The notes: generated by a model from the sequence alone, not told the origin. 47,850 nt of DNA from Chara braunii (GCA_003427395.1 BFEA01000019.1:5405769-5453618); one strand, 5' to 3'; shown: positions 1-10,166, counted from the first letter of the stretch. Numbers and translations are program-made.

Positions 1-2080
1 TCTCTCTCTTCCCCCCGCCCCCGCCCCCGCCCCCCCCTCGCATCATTTTTCTCTTCTTTTTCGCTCCCTCTTTTTCGCTCTCTTTTTCGCTCTTTTTCGC
101 TCCGTCTTCTCTTTTCTTCCTCTCTCTCTTCCCCCTCGTTTACGTCGTAGTGATTCGGCGCGCCATCCATGTCAGTCTATAAGATCTTCTTTGGCCCTTG
201 CCGTCGAGATTGCCGTGTTTTTTTCTCGATCCCTTTCCCAGGGTACGAGGCGCTGGTACGTGGCTTCATTCTCTCTGTTGTAATGATCCTCTTCTTGAGT
301 CACATCTGAAGCCTGTTGCATTTTGCTATCTTTTGCGGTCTGCGGACCTTGTGATGTGATTGTAGACTCCGATTCCTTTCTTTGCCCGGAATGGGCTTTG
401 AGTATGGGCGCCCCTCCTCGAGGCTGTCGAGAGGGAGAAGTGAGAGGAAGGGAGGCGGAGTCGTAGCTTTCCTTCCTCGTACGTCCAATGTACGATTATT
501 ACTACGCTGTCTAATGATCGGTTATCTCCGAGGCAGCGGTCAATCCATCACGAATGATACACGTGGAATCTTGCCAGTCTCTTGACGATTTGTTTTCTGT
601 ACCTATGACTTGCGCGTTTCGGCGGGCGCCGCCGCATCCTATCACTTGCGCGTTTTTGTCGTATCCTACTTGTTGCGTTCGCCGGAAAGTGGTTTGTATG
701 CATGTCACATCAAAAAGTGGTTTGTATGCGTTTACTGTTGGTGTATGGCTGTGCCACGGAGGGGGCCAATCACATCAGAAAGTGAGGCATAGCGCTCACG
801 AGCTGTATTTGGGTGCCAGGCTTATGGGTGACAGGCTTATGTCAGCCGATCGTAGCAAGATCCGCGAGTGACAAGTGGCGGCGGCGGGCGCCGCACATCT
901 TGTCGTTCATCCAGGTCTTCCCCCTCCATGGATATCGTCTTTCCTTTTCGGCAAAGCTTTTGTTCTATTGCTTTCCCCCTCCCCCCTCCATGGATACCGT
1001 GACCGTCTCACCGTTCAGCCCCCATTGTCGGTACCGCTTCTTCTTTGTCCCCGCGCGCAAAGCAACCTTGTCGTTGGGCAGTTGTCCCAAGTTTTACAAG
1101 ATACGATGTGTTCCCCTTCGCTTGTTCTCCAGTTCCCCTCCGCTCTCCCCCCTCTCCCCCCCCTCGCGCCCTTCCCCTCTTACAGGGGGTAAACCGCGAC
1201 TTTGTTTGTGAGACAGATAATGCACCCAACAATTTATGACTCCTCGCTCTTGGTCAATAGCGGTAGCTTCTCCCATTTCATCGTACCTCCGGGATACCTC
1301 ATGACATTCTCCTGTCGAGGTGCGCTCTTCATCGTTGTGACGTTTGCATTAAGTAACACGTTCGCGTCTCGGGACGACGCTCTCAAAATCGTCAACTGCT
1401 CATCTTGTTGGCCATTTAGGTCGTGAGTTGGCAAAGCAGGGGTGTTTCGTTGCTCGCAGAGGACGCTGCAGCCTGCGTGAGAGTGTGTTTCACTGTTGAT
1501 TGATTTGCTCTCACCTGGTGAAGCAGATGTCCTTCAGCTATTGAGAAGGCGATCTGAAAGTCATTCGATATGTGTGTGGGTCGACGACGGCTTTCTACGT
1601 CTTTCGGTAGAGGAAAATCTCGACTTCGATCCGTCGTCGATAACGGTGTGCGCTGGCCGGCGCGTGCCTCCTCAGCGTAGTGCGCTTGGTCCCCTCCGCA
1701 GTGCGGTGCGCTTGGTTCCCCCCGCAGCGCGGTGCACTTGGTTCCCTCCGCAGCGCAGTGCGCGCGCTTCGCTGCCACCACCTGATAAGCGAATGCGTCG
1801 GAGTTCTTTTTGCTCGCTCTATTGTCTAGCATTAGGTGTCGAGTCTTCTTTGCTAAACGGTTGAAGATTTGCGCAAATGTTTTCTCGAAGACTTGGTTGG
1901 AATTTTCTCAACGCACTGCGCTTCGCACTCGGCAGTGCGTCGGCACCACCGCAAAAGACTGTATCGACATTTTCCCCGTTGTACGGCAATGCACTCCCAG
2001 AGTAGCGTGCGGAACTATCTTCGCAGAAGACGAGGAAAGTGCGTTGGCGCGAGGGAATGAGAGAGATAGTAAAGAAGAGA
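1..2080. other. Upstream non-coding or unrecognised DNA
   Basis: Pyrimidine-rich start with a C-run pattern at 11-38 that could form a G-quadruplex on the minus strand. CCTCCATGGATA occurs twice (926-937 and 987-998). A GTGGTTTGTATG direct repeat lies at 690-729. A GC-rich array of about 27 bp (GCGCTTGGTTCCC...GCAGYGC, three to four copies) lies at about 1668-1765. Open frames here have skewed composition and no recognised domain. I support no gene. Confidence 0.5.
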
Positions 2081-2083
2081 GGG

Positions 2084-2088
2084 ACACA

Positions 2089-2168
<80 letters not shown>

Positions 2169-2225
2169 GAGGATAGCTCTTGTCGCTGATGGTTTCTCTA
2201 TTCTCTCANTCTCTATTCTCTCATT

Positions 2226-2291
<66 letters not shown>

Positions 2292-2353
2292 AGTTCGAGT
2301 CGCTGATGGTGTCTCGACTGTGTGTGTGTGTGTGGGTGGGTGGGTGGGTGTGT

Positions 2354-2412
<59 letters not shown>
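2084..2412. repeat. Compound microsatellite (CA)n(GA)n / (TG)n(GA)n with an assembly N
   Basis: Three long GA tracts (about 2107-2164, 2231-2288, 2353-2412), the first two preceded by CA tracts and the third by a TG/TGGG tract at about 2319-2352. A single N lies at 2209. The bases before and after it are the same TCTCTATTCTCTCA, so the N probably marks two overlapping contig ends that were not merged. The open frames translating as ERERER or SLSLSL are artefacts. Confidence 0.95.
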
Positions 2413-2415
<3 letters not shown>

Positions 2416-2419
2416 CGCC

Positions 2420-3430
2420 AACACCGTTATTTGTGTACTCTCAGAGTGGTGGAGGCTGGGAACGCTCGGGTCCTTGTTTGTCGCTCTTTTCTTAGGCCTG
2501 GATCGCTCTTGATGACGCGTGCGGTAAACAGCATGGGATCATTTTACGTGGCATCAGCTTGGGCGCAGTGCGCGTTCCTGTGTGCCTTTCTGTAGTTGTT
2601 TTCTGTTGTGTTGAAATGGATTTCGATGCTTTTCTTTTCAATCTCATGAGTCGGCAATGATTTCCCCCCTCCCCGTGCTTGTGGCATCGTCTCCTCCTCT
2701 TCGCATGCTTCGCAAGCCCACTGGAGCTCATCGAGTAGCTCTCCAGTCGGCGCACATGTTATAGACTGTGAGCGGATGCACGTGGTCTTTTAATTATGCT
2801 TTCCTTGATTGGTACATTGCAGTCCGGTGCTGCTATTGGGCCTTCCGCTGCTGCAAAACAACATTCTAAATGAACTCGGACCGAATAACGGTCCGGTACA
2901 TTCGAACTGGTGGATCAGTCCGAATGTATGGGGTGCATATTCAGAGATTAAAATGCATGTAGAGAGAATTATTATTTTATTATTATAAACGCTTATACAT
3001 CGCGATCGTTCCAAGTGCTCCGTTCTGTGGGGACACCCTCTTTTTCCAAGTGCTCCGGTCTATTATGGGGGCACCCTTTTTTTTGTTCTATTTGTCGATT
3101 GTCTATGCAGACTGTATGCTTTTTTTATTTTTTATTTTTATGACGAAGTTGGGGAAATATGAGCGCGAGCTGAGTGAGCTCTTTAGTCGAGGGAATAAGA
3201 ATGAGAGTGGCAAATGGTTGAAGGGGGGGAAAGGGGTGAGAGGCGGCCACGTGGGGGAAGAAGGTGAGCACTAGCTTATAAATCCGAATAGAACGCCCGG
3301 TCATTAAAGCTGTATTTGGCGCAATTTCCAGTCTGTATACAGGCACGATGGGGTTGCATTCGGGTAAAGACGGCAGCTGACTTTTGCTGTGGATCTTCGG
3401 GAAAGCGGTGAGAGGCGGCCATGTGGTTTT
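2420..3430. other. Unrecognised DNA with a short tandem duplication
   Basis: Contains a tandem duplication of TTCCAAGTGCTCCG...GGGGACACCC at about 3008-3043 and 3045-3081, and a GAGGCGGCCACGTGG/GAGGCGGCCATGTGG pair at about 3240 and 3412. Small inverted repeats around GGACCGAATAACGGTCC lie at 2878-2894. No gene is supported. Confidence 0.5.
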
Positions 3431-3435
3431 GGACT

Positions 3436-3625
3436 AGACGATTTTTTCAGTTCACGAGACGATTTTTTCAGTTCACGAAATGATTTTTTTCACTTCCCGA
3501 GATGAATTTTTCACTTCCCGAGATGATTTTTTCACTTCACGAGATGATTTTTTCACTTCCCGAGATGATTTTTTCACTTCACGAGATGGTTTTTTCACTT
3601 CACGAGATGACTTTTTTCACTTTCG
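3436..3625. repeat. 21-bp minisatellite, nine units
   Basis: Nine head-to-tail units of the form GAGATGATTTTTTCACTTCMC starting near 3436, 3457, 3479, 3500, 3521, 3542, 3563, 3584 and 3605. The spacing is 21 bp, once 22. The first two units differ (GACG, CAGTTCAC). Because 21 is a multiple of three, all frames stay open and give a false repeated protein. Confidence 0.95.
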
Positions 3626-3639
3626 GATGTGCATGTTCG

Positions 3640-5235
3640 ATTGTTCGTGTTTGCCGAAGGATAAAACGAATGTCTGGAGGAGTGAGTTGAAAAAGCTGCT
3701 ATTAAGACCGAGGAAACGAGAACGAAGGGGAATGGAAGGAAAATGATTATTGATACAAGAGCTGGGAGGCAAGGAAAATGACCGGCAAGGCTCTTGAATG
3801 GGGAATGAATGGGGAAAAGCACTCGAATGGCTATCAGGATCCTTATTACCGTTTTCATCTGATATGACTTTTTCATTGTGTAGTTTTTTTTTTTTCTGTT
3901 TTTTTTTTAATTTCTTTTTCTACGGATTTAATCGCTTTGTCGTATTTGTTGGGCTTGTCATTGACATCGTGCATTCCCTCCGTTTCCCCTTAGTTCGATC
4001 GTTGTCAAATCGAAAAATATTTCGATTGAAGAAATAAGGGGGACGATGTTGTTTTAACAAATCATCATAATAAAGAATCGAGTATGATATTTGCAATGTT
4101 TAAAAATGATAACAACAATCGATATTTGGTAGGAGACTTTTTCTTTTTTCTTTTAAAAAATAAAGTGATATATCCTCAATTCTTCCATGTGAACTTCGTT
4201 TTGTATTGTTTTGGAACAAAGATTCGATCTCTGGTCGTGTCTTCACACCCAAGTGCAGTGGCTTGCTTCGATTTCTTTCCGAAATATTATAAAACTCTTT
4301 GATATATATATATATATATATTTTAATTTTATGATTTGTCCGCCTACCGTACCTTTTCCGCCACTTTTCTCCTTGTGAATTGATTTTTTTTTTCTCCTTA
4401 CGAATTCAAATTCGTTGTTGAGAGAAAGCAATTTTTTTTTTTTTGAAGATAATGTTTGTATTCTTTGTGGATGGAAGTATATGTCTTGAACTGCCAGTAC
4501 ACACCAGTCTGGCGGTCTGGCACTGCGCGCCAAGCTTTTTGCCAAACCGTCAGCGTCCCACTCCTTTTCTGTTTTTGGTTGTCGCCTCCAGCCAGCTATT
4601 ATGGTCCGCTATCTGTTTTTGAGCGTCCGAGCAGTCAGCCATATAGGCGGTTAAAGAAAAGTTTGGAAGCGTCCAAAGTTTCGTAAAAAAGTGTATGATA
4701 GAGTATGCATGTAGGAGTCGTTCTTTTATCTGGTAGAACTTTCGTCTATGTGATTTAAAACCGTTTAACGATGCTTTCGTTTTGCTACGCGTAGAATTTA
4801 TCATATTTGACAAAACGGTTTTAGGGTCGGTGGCAGTGCATAATAATACTGTAATTATTTTTGACCTCTGCATCCAGAATCATAGGTCCGAACTTGCCCC
4901 CAGGGAAAATGGATTGTGAAAATGATGAAGAGCTGGAAAGAACAGAAGAATAAAAAAAAAAAAAAAGAGGAATTAGACAATGATGATGATGATGACGACT
5001 GACGAAGAAGAAGAGAACGTGTTTGCAAACGGAAGTTGTCTGCAAACGGAAAGGGGAAAGAATGGTCAGGGTGGGAGACGGAGAAAAAAATGGGTATTAT
5101 TACTATTATTATTTTTTATGTTTTTTTTTTTGAAAAAATGGTTATTAGTTGGTGAATCATGTGGTTAAAATTTGTAATGAGATAATCTGTGGATAATAGA
5201 AGCGGATAACGTAAGCTATACAAGCTGTGACGATA
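3640..5235. other. AT-rich unrecognised DNA
   Basis: Poly-T and poly-A runs, a (TA)n tract at about 4303-4321 and a poly-A run at 4951-4965. No coding signal, domain or structured RNA is recognised. Confidence 0.45.
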
Positions 5236-5241
5236 TCAACT

Positions 5242-5313
5242 GGGCTTAAGCTCAGTTGGTACACCGTTTGACTGTTGAAATACAGACTCGAGTTCGGACT
5301 CCACTGCAAGCAG
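5242..5313 (+). tRNA. tRNA-like sequence (degenerate tRNA or SINE head)
   Basis: The 72-nt stretch has an A-box-like AGCTCAGTTGGTAC (5249-5262) and a B-box-like GAGTTCGGACTCC (5290-5302) at tRNA-like spacing. The ends pair over only four positions (GCTT with AAGC), and the T-arm would have a short loop with G at the usual A58 site. It is therefore unlikely to be a working tRNA gene. It may be a pseudo-tRNA or the pol III promoter of a tRNA-derived SINE. The following 5340-5510 is a C/T-rich run with repeated CTCCATAGCC and CACCTT motifs, which could be a SINE body. Confidence 0.35.
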
Positions 5314-5946
5314 ATGAGTGAAAACAGTCAAAAGGGTGTACCTGCAGGCGACCCTAATTCCGTTTTCTATCTTCAACACCCATCCTCCATAGCCGACCCT
5401 CACCTTGTCGTTCAGCTTCCAGCCTTCGTCTCCCACATCCGACCTCCATAGCCAACCTTCACCTTCATCCTTCACCTTCCATCTCCCACACCCATCCTCC
5501 AAAGCTGAGCCCGGTAGTCTCGAGCGTGGAATTTGGCAGCCGGTGGCGGCGTGAGCTTAGGTTCGGGATTCAGGGTCGTGAGTGGCTGTCTCTGCTGTGT
5601 CTAGTTTTATCAGGGCCTTTCTTGTTTTCCAAGAAGCCCCTCTGTCTGAGTGCATGGTGTTGTCCCATCCGCTTTTCTACCCTCCAAATAACGTCACGTG
5701 ACCTGTCCCATCCGCTTTTCAAAATAACATATCGTGTTAGGTATGGCGAGTTTTGAAGATGTAGTGTGGAAAGAAATTATACCATATCCTGTTCTATGTT
5801 GTGGATAAGGCGTTGTCGATGCTGTGTCCACGTGTCATACATAGGTCTGGATTGTGTGCGTCTGCCCCGGTTTGGGTGGACACGCACTTGTCAGAGCGGG
5901 TGATTGACTCGAGGACGCCTGTCGTAAGAGTAGAAGTGTTGCTCTT

Positions 5947-6020
5947 CCCGCCCGTGCGGGTGATTTTCCCGCCGTGCGGGTGATTTTCCTGCCGTGCGGG
6001 TGATTTTCCTGCCCGTGCAG
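5947..6020. repeat. 20-bp minisatellite, three full units plus partial
   Basis: Units of GCCGTGCGGGTGATTTTCCT start at about 5951, 5971 and 5991, with a partial unit at 6011. A related GCGGGTGATTG lies at about 5896. Confidence 0.85.
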
Positions 6021-6401
6021 CTGTGGGTCCTTCAGCAGGAGTGTGCGATTGTGGCAGCAAGTCTGCCGCCCACGCCTGTGTGGACCTTGATTGACACTGG
6101 CAGTTAAGTCTGACTTGTCAAAAGGGCAGGGATAAGGAGAAGAGTCACATGGGAAGGCAGTGAGCGTAGATGTCTGACACGTGGCACTGTTGATGTGCCA
6201 AGGGGCAGGGATAGGACAAGACACATCTGTGCGTGACGGCCTTTATTGGTCATGTCATGCTCTTATCACTAGCACGGTTGACTTCAGAATACGTTCTTAC
6301 CACGCCGTTGAACTTGACCTTGTAATTTATGCTGCCTTCACCTTTTTGATCTTGTTTATTACCTCTATGTGATGCTCTTGTCACTCCTTCGAAGATCGTT
6401 C

Positions 6402-6440
6402 GGAAATAGTGGTGCCCCCTCCTCGGCGAGAGCGCTGGAC
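6402..6440 (+). pseudogene. 39-nt exact copy of GYF exon 2 fragment
   Basis: The bases at 6402-6440 (starting GGAAATAGTGGTGCC and ending GAGCGCTGGAC) are identical to 12997-13035 inside exon 2, where they encode EIVVPPPRRERW. Identity stops on both sides. The copy sits in a sequence that is itself repeated nearby (GATCGTTC ... GTAGAGGTGTACA at 6394-6470 and 6628-6678), so the fragment looks inserted into, or captured by, a repeated element. It has no splice-site or ORF context suggesting use as an exon. Confidence 0.85.
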
Positions 6441-6561
6441 GTGTCACACGTGTAGAGGTGTACAAGTGTCCACGAGTTACGAGCGTTGATGTGCCAAGGG
6501 ACAACGATAAGGAGAAGACACATCTGTGCTGGCCGGCCTTTACGGGTCGTGCAATGCTCTT

Positions 6562-6626
6562 GTCACTCTTGCGAGTCACTCTTGGGAGTCACTCTTGGGA
6601 GTCACTCTTGCGAGTCACTCTTGCGA
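6562..6626. repeat. 13-bp tandem array, five units
   Basis: GTCACTCTTGCGA/GTCACTCTTGGGA repeated at 6562, 6575, 6588, 6601 and 6614. Confidence 0.92.
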
Positions 6627-7979
6627 GGATCGTTCAAGGAGTCGTGTACACAGTTACAGGCGTAGAGGTGTACACGTGCCACATGCGAGGCATTCTGTAG
6701 GCATGGTTATGAGCGGGATTGCTCTTCCTTGTGGATATGAGTGAAATGGAGGAAGAAACAATGGTGACGGTCGGAACCATCAATTTTTTTCAGGGGAAGA
6801 GAAAACAAAGGTGTACGATGATGATGAGGATAATGATGATGATGATGATGGCGATGAAGAAGGATTTGTGTTTCAGACGAAAATGAGGACGCGGTGATGG
6901 TGATGACGATGGTGTAATGGCGATGGGGACGTTATTATGTTGATTACGATGGTGATGGAGATGGCTAATGATGAATGTGATTGAAATTTGAAAAAGGAAT
7001 GCGGATAAGGAGTCGGGTGTAATTGAGAATGATGATGCTGGTGTGAAGACAATGGCGTTTTTTTGGAAAGGGTCTTGATGATGGGATGAGGGTCGTGACC
7101 ATGGTGATGAGCTTGAGGGGGGGAAAGGACGGCCCTGGCGGCGGTTATTATTTGCGGAAGTATTTCAGACACTGGAGCATCGTGGGATTGTATGGTGTTT
7201 CGATTCGAGGGAGTATGATGTGTAGTACGACGGTATTTGGGAGGAGAGGGGTCGAGGGGAAAGGTTGCCTGTGATAGCGGGAAGACTGTCAGGCGAAGGA
7301 TTCTGGTGTTGGGATGGGTGTGAAGACTCGAATGATGCCCTAGGGGATAGGAGGATGACAAGGTGGTGCTAATGGAGAAGAGAGAGAGAGAAGGTGATTA
7401 TGATGATGATGGAGGTTGCGACCGGAAACACCGATTGTGGTTTCTGTAAAACCAAATTTTTGATTTTTTTGAACCCTACATTTCATGTTGTTGTTGTTGT
7501 TGTTGTTTGTTATCGAAGTCCTTGCCCTCCTCCCTTCACTCCCCACTCCCCCTTGGTGTTATTTGGGTCCTTGAGAGTCTTGGGGGCTAGGTTGTTTTCA
7601 GTCTCGCTTTTCCTCGCGCATTTGTAGTTTGATTTTTTTTGTTTTTTTCCTTTTCTTGGGGGGGCTGTGGGGCTGGGCTTGGGCCCGCGCGTACGCGTGC
7701 CCCCGCTGCCTGACATAATGCCGTAGTAACACCACACCGTGAGTATGACTTAGGCCCCCCGCTGCGAATCCCCGAGTGCAATGGGAACCCTGCAACCTAG
7801 GCTCCCCCCCCCGCCCCCCCCCGCCCCCGCCCCCGCCCCCGCCGCCTTCGTGATCAGGAGTGCGCCCTGGCCAGGAGTACTCACGCTGGGACTATCCTGG
7901 ATGTATCTTATGTCACCACAACACTACAGTCGGACCAGGACACATCTGAACGGTCCAGAGCTTATTGCAAAAAGCCCTA

Positions 7980-8084
7980 CCTTCTTCCCCCGAATACAAC
8001 GTACGGTCGTTATAGCTGTATCTAGACTGAAAGATGACTAAAGTAGAGCTATAATGACCGTACGTTGTATTCGGGGGAAGAAGG
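7980..8084. repeat. Near-perfect 38-bp inverted repeat (hairpin, MITE or pre-miRNA-like)
   Basis: The left arm 7980-8017 and right arm 8047-8084 are reverse complements with one difference, which is a G-U pair if transcribed from the + strand. The loop is 29 nt (8018-8046). The size and near-perfect pairing would suit a small fold-back transposon, a hairpin siRNA locus or a young miRNA precursor. Sequence alone does not separate these. Confidence 0.9.
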
Positions 8085-8640
8085 TGGTAGTATGCCCGTC
8101 CCTTAGAGGAACGGACTTTTGCGCCGGGCACCGCGCCGCCAATAGGCTGCTTGCTGTACAGGCCACGTGTTTGAAATCTGGACAGACGGGTGTTGCGGGT
8201 GTAGCGCTTTTCTGTCCTTTTCACTGGTACAGATAATTAACTGGACTGGACATGTTGAGAGAATGGTAGCCTCATTTTTCAATCATGATGATAAATCTTA
8301 TAGTAGACTAATAGACTTTATCATCGGCCGTGATTTTTTTTCCCTCTTGTGATCGTAATCACAGACCATGTTGGGCGGGTGAAGATGATATGCCATTTTC
8401 GGGGCCGGTAGCTGATGGTTGGATGGCTAATGGCCGAGAGTCCGATAGCCAATAGCCGATGGTCAGGTAGCCAAAAAGCCGATAGTGGATAGTCGGGTAG
8501 CTAATTGTGTCTATAAGCTATGGCGCCTGTCTGGTCTTTGGTCATCTAGAAGATGTGAGTTGGGGCCGGGCATGTGAATCCATAAACCTGCATTTAATCC
8601 GAGTTTTGGTGCCAACCGGTCTCCTATCGATTTGGCGCGA

Positions 8641-8668
8641 TTTGGCGCCAGCTCGTCTTGGCGCCAAA
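8641..8668. repeat. Inverted E2F-like motif pair
   Basis: TTTGGCGCCA (8641-8650) and TGGCGCCAAA (8659-8668) form a perfect inverted repeat with an 8-nt spacer, next to another TTTGGCGC at 8631. These sit at the 5' edge of the E2F-motif satellite. Confidence 0.9.
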
Positions 8669-8696
8669 CGTTGCGTGCTGACGAAAGAAACCACTC

Positions 8697-9077
8697 GTTT
8701 TGGCAATATTTTTTGGCGGGAAGACAATCGATTTGGCGCTATTTTTTGGCGGAAAAACACTCGATTTGGCGCTATTTTTTGGCCGAAAAACACTCGATTT
8801 GGCGCTATTTTTTGGCGGGAAAACAATCGATTTGGCGCTATTTTTTTTGGCGGGAAACAATCGATTTGGCGCTATTTTTTTGGCGGGATAACACTCGATT
8901 TGGCGCTATTTTTTGGCGGGATAACACTCGATTTGGCGCTATTTTTTGGCGGGNTTTGGCGCTATTTTTTTGGCGGGATAACACTCGATTTGGCGCTATT
9001 TTTTGGCGGGATAACACTCGATTTGGCGCTATTTTTTGGCGGGAAAACACTCGATTTGGCGCTATTTTTTGGCGGTT
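8697..9077. repeat. 33-bp satellite with two E2F-type motifs per unit
   Basis: Eleven units of about 33 bp, plus a degenerate first unit. Each has TTTGGCGC, a T-run, GGCGG(GA) and a spacer ending CTCGA or ATCGA. Both TTTGGCGC and TTTGGCGG fit the plant E2F consensus WTTSSCSS, so over twenty candidate sites lie in under 400 bp. One unit is cut by an N at 8954, so the true copy number may differ. The array lies about 0.84-1.2 kb before the first recognised GYF exon. The open frames with repeated DLALFFGG are artefacts of the 3n period. Confidence 0.93.
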
Positions 9078-9079
9078 CT

Positions 9080-9914
9080 TCGGTCTGGGGGTGTGGTGTG
9101 GTGCCGCGGTTGAGATAGCTGCTTCCTGGGGCACTCGCATGCCTTTTTGTATCTTTTTCTCTTTTTTTTTAAACGATCAATGGGAAGTAGTGATTGTGAT
9201 GGTGACATAGGCGGTTGGTGGTAATAATGCTGATCATTGTGTGAATTTTTTTTTTTTTTTTGGGTAAACGGTGATGTACGTGGTTAGTGGTGAGACATCA
9301 TCTGTGAGGTGTTTCTGTAGTAAGGGTGGCTGTAATGTGGTCGGAAAGGAAGACCAGATACGCGACCATGTCATGTGTCCGTGATTTTATGCAAATGATT
9401 AGGGAAGAAGAAGAGGTTGTACCTCGATTCTGCTCCCCCTCCTTTTCTTTTTTTCCCCCCTCTCTCTTTCTCTGTTTTTGTCTCTCTCTCCGAAGATTTG
9501 TTTGCGCGTCCTATGTTCCTCCCCCTCATTTTCCTGGCTTTTACTGTGTCTTTCAACAAATATTTGATTTTTTTTTTGAAGTGTCTTGCTCGGATGCTTT
9601 CTTTTGTTGTCGTTCTCTTTTACTTATCTCTTTTTCTGTTTTTTTTTCCAGGTGTGCGTTTTTTTTTTTTTTTTTTGCTTCTCTTTGCTTTGTACCCTCA
9701 ATCCCCCCCCCCCTCCTTTTTTCCCACTTCGGTCCCCACTGCTTCCTCTCTCCCCCCCCCCAAATTAGGAGATCAGAGTACGAGAGGCATTTTCACTTCT
9801 CGGAGGACTTGGTTACGAATGGAGTGCTGACGCATCATTGCATTGCATTTTGTGCTACGGTTTTGGTGCATTCGTTGAATACTTCTTTTTGGCAAATCAT
9901 CTGGCGGATGACAT
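9080..9914. promoter_or_regulatory. Putative promoter or leader region with pyrimidine patches
   Basis: Between the satellite and the first exon lie long C/T tracts (about 9431-9495, 9640-9690, 9703-9767) like the Y-patch and leader composition of plant promoters. No TATA box at a convincing distance was seen, and the transcription start cannot be placed. The direct repeat ATCATCTGGCG occurs at 9897-9907 and again at 9934-9944. An upstream exon of the GYF gene could also lie here. Confidence 0.25.
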
Positions 9915-10031
9915 ATGCGGTGTGAACACGCAGATCATCTGGCGCCGGAAAGCATCATCCCCTTGTCTCCTCAGTGGCTGGTCGCGCGCCCACCGGAGAA
10001 GACGTCGACTTCGGCCTTGCTCACTAATCTG
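9915..10031 (+). CDS. Exon 1 (or first recognised exon) with IPLSPQWL motif
   Basis: The frame reads ATG at 9915, then ...PESIIPLSPQWLVARPPEK and on to ...LLTNL. IPLSPQWL is, from memory, the hallmark N-terminal motif of plant EXA1-type GYF proteins. The exon ends at CTG|GTATGC (10031/10032) in phase 0, exactly matching the phase-0 acceptor at 12737. An in-frame TGA at 9909-9911 limits the upstream side. Either translation starts at 9915, or the exon begins at 9934 after the CAG at 9931-9933 with a split Asp codon from an unseen upstream exon. A five-codon upstream ORF (9908-9925) overlaps the 9915 ATG out of frame, which argues somewhat for the spliced alternative. The motif is strong evidence that this short stretch is coding although no long ORF marks it. 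Confidence 0.75.
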
Positions 10032-10101
10032 GTATGCAAATTTCTTAGATCTCATTGCTTGTAACACCCTGAGAAAGGGGCCTGGCCTGCTTTTGGCCCC
10101 T

Positions 10102-10166
<65 letters not shown>

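Larger units (their letters stand above)
5320..8000. other. Intergenic DNA with several short tandem arrays
   Basis: Holds a 20-bp array (GCCGTGCGGGTGATTTTCCT, about 5947-6020), a repeated segment around GATGTGCCAAGGG (about 6188-6270 and 6485-6570), a 13-bp array (6562-6626), GAT-rich low complexity at 6815-6980 and a C-run pattern at 7803-7845 with G-quadruplex potential on the minus strand. It also holds the exon-2 fragment copy described separately. Long minus-strand frames around 6.9-7.4 kb are His/Pro-rich readings of GAT repeats, not genes. Confidence 0.5.

Noticed and set aside
2084-2424. ERERER / SLSLSL open frames over microsatellites (also near 16.3, 30.5, 33.0, 43.7 and 44.1 kb)
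   Set aside because: Pure dinucleotide repeats read in frame.
6873-7361. 162-residue minus-strand His/Pro/Ser-rich ORF
   Set aside because: Arises from GAT/GGT-rich low complexity; no domain, no conserved text.
8507-9210. Repeated-protein ORFs over the E2F-motif satellite
   Set aside because: The 33-bp period keeps all frames open on both strands; no independent coding evidence.
9326-9925. Long + frame upstream of exon 1 as the 5' coding part
   Set aside because: It is in a different frame from IPLSPQWL and is mostly F/S/P from pyrimidine tracts.
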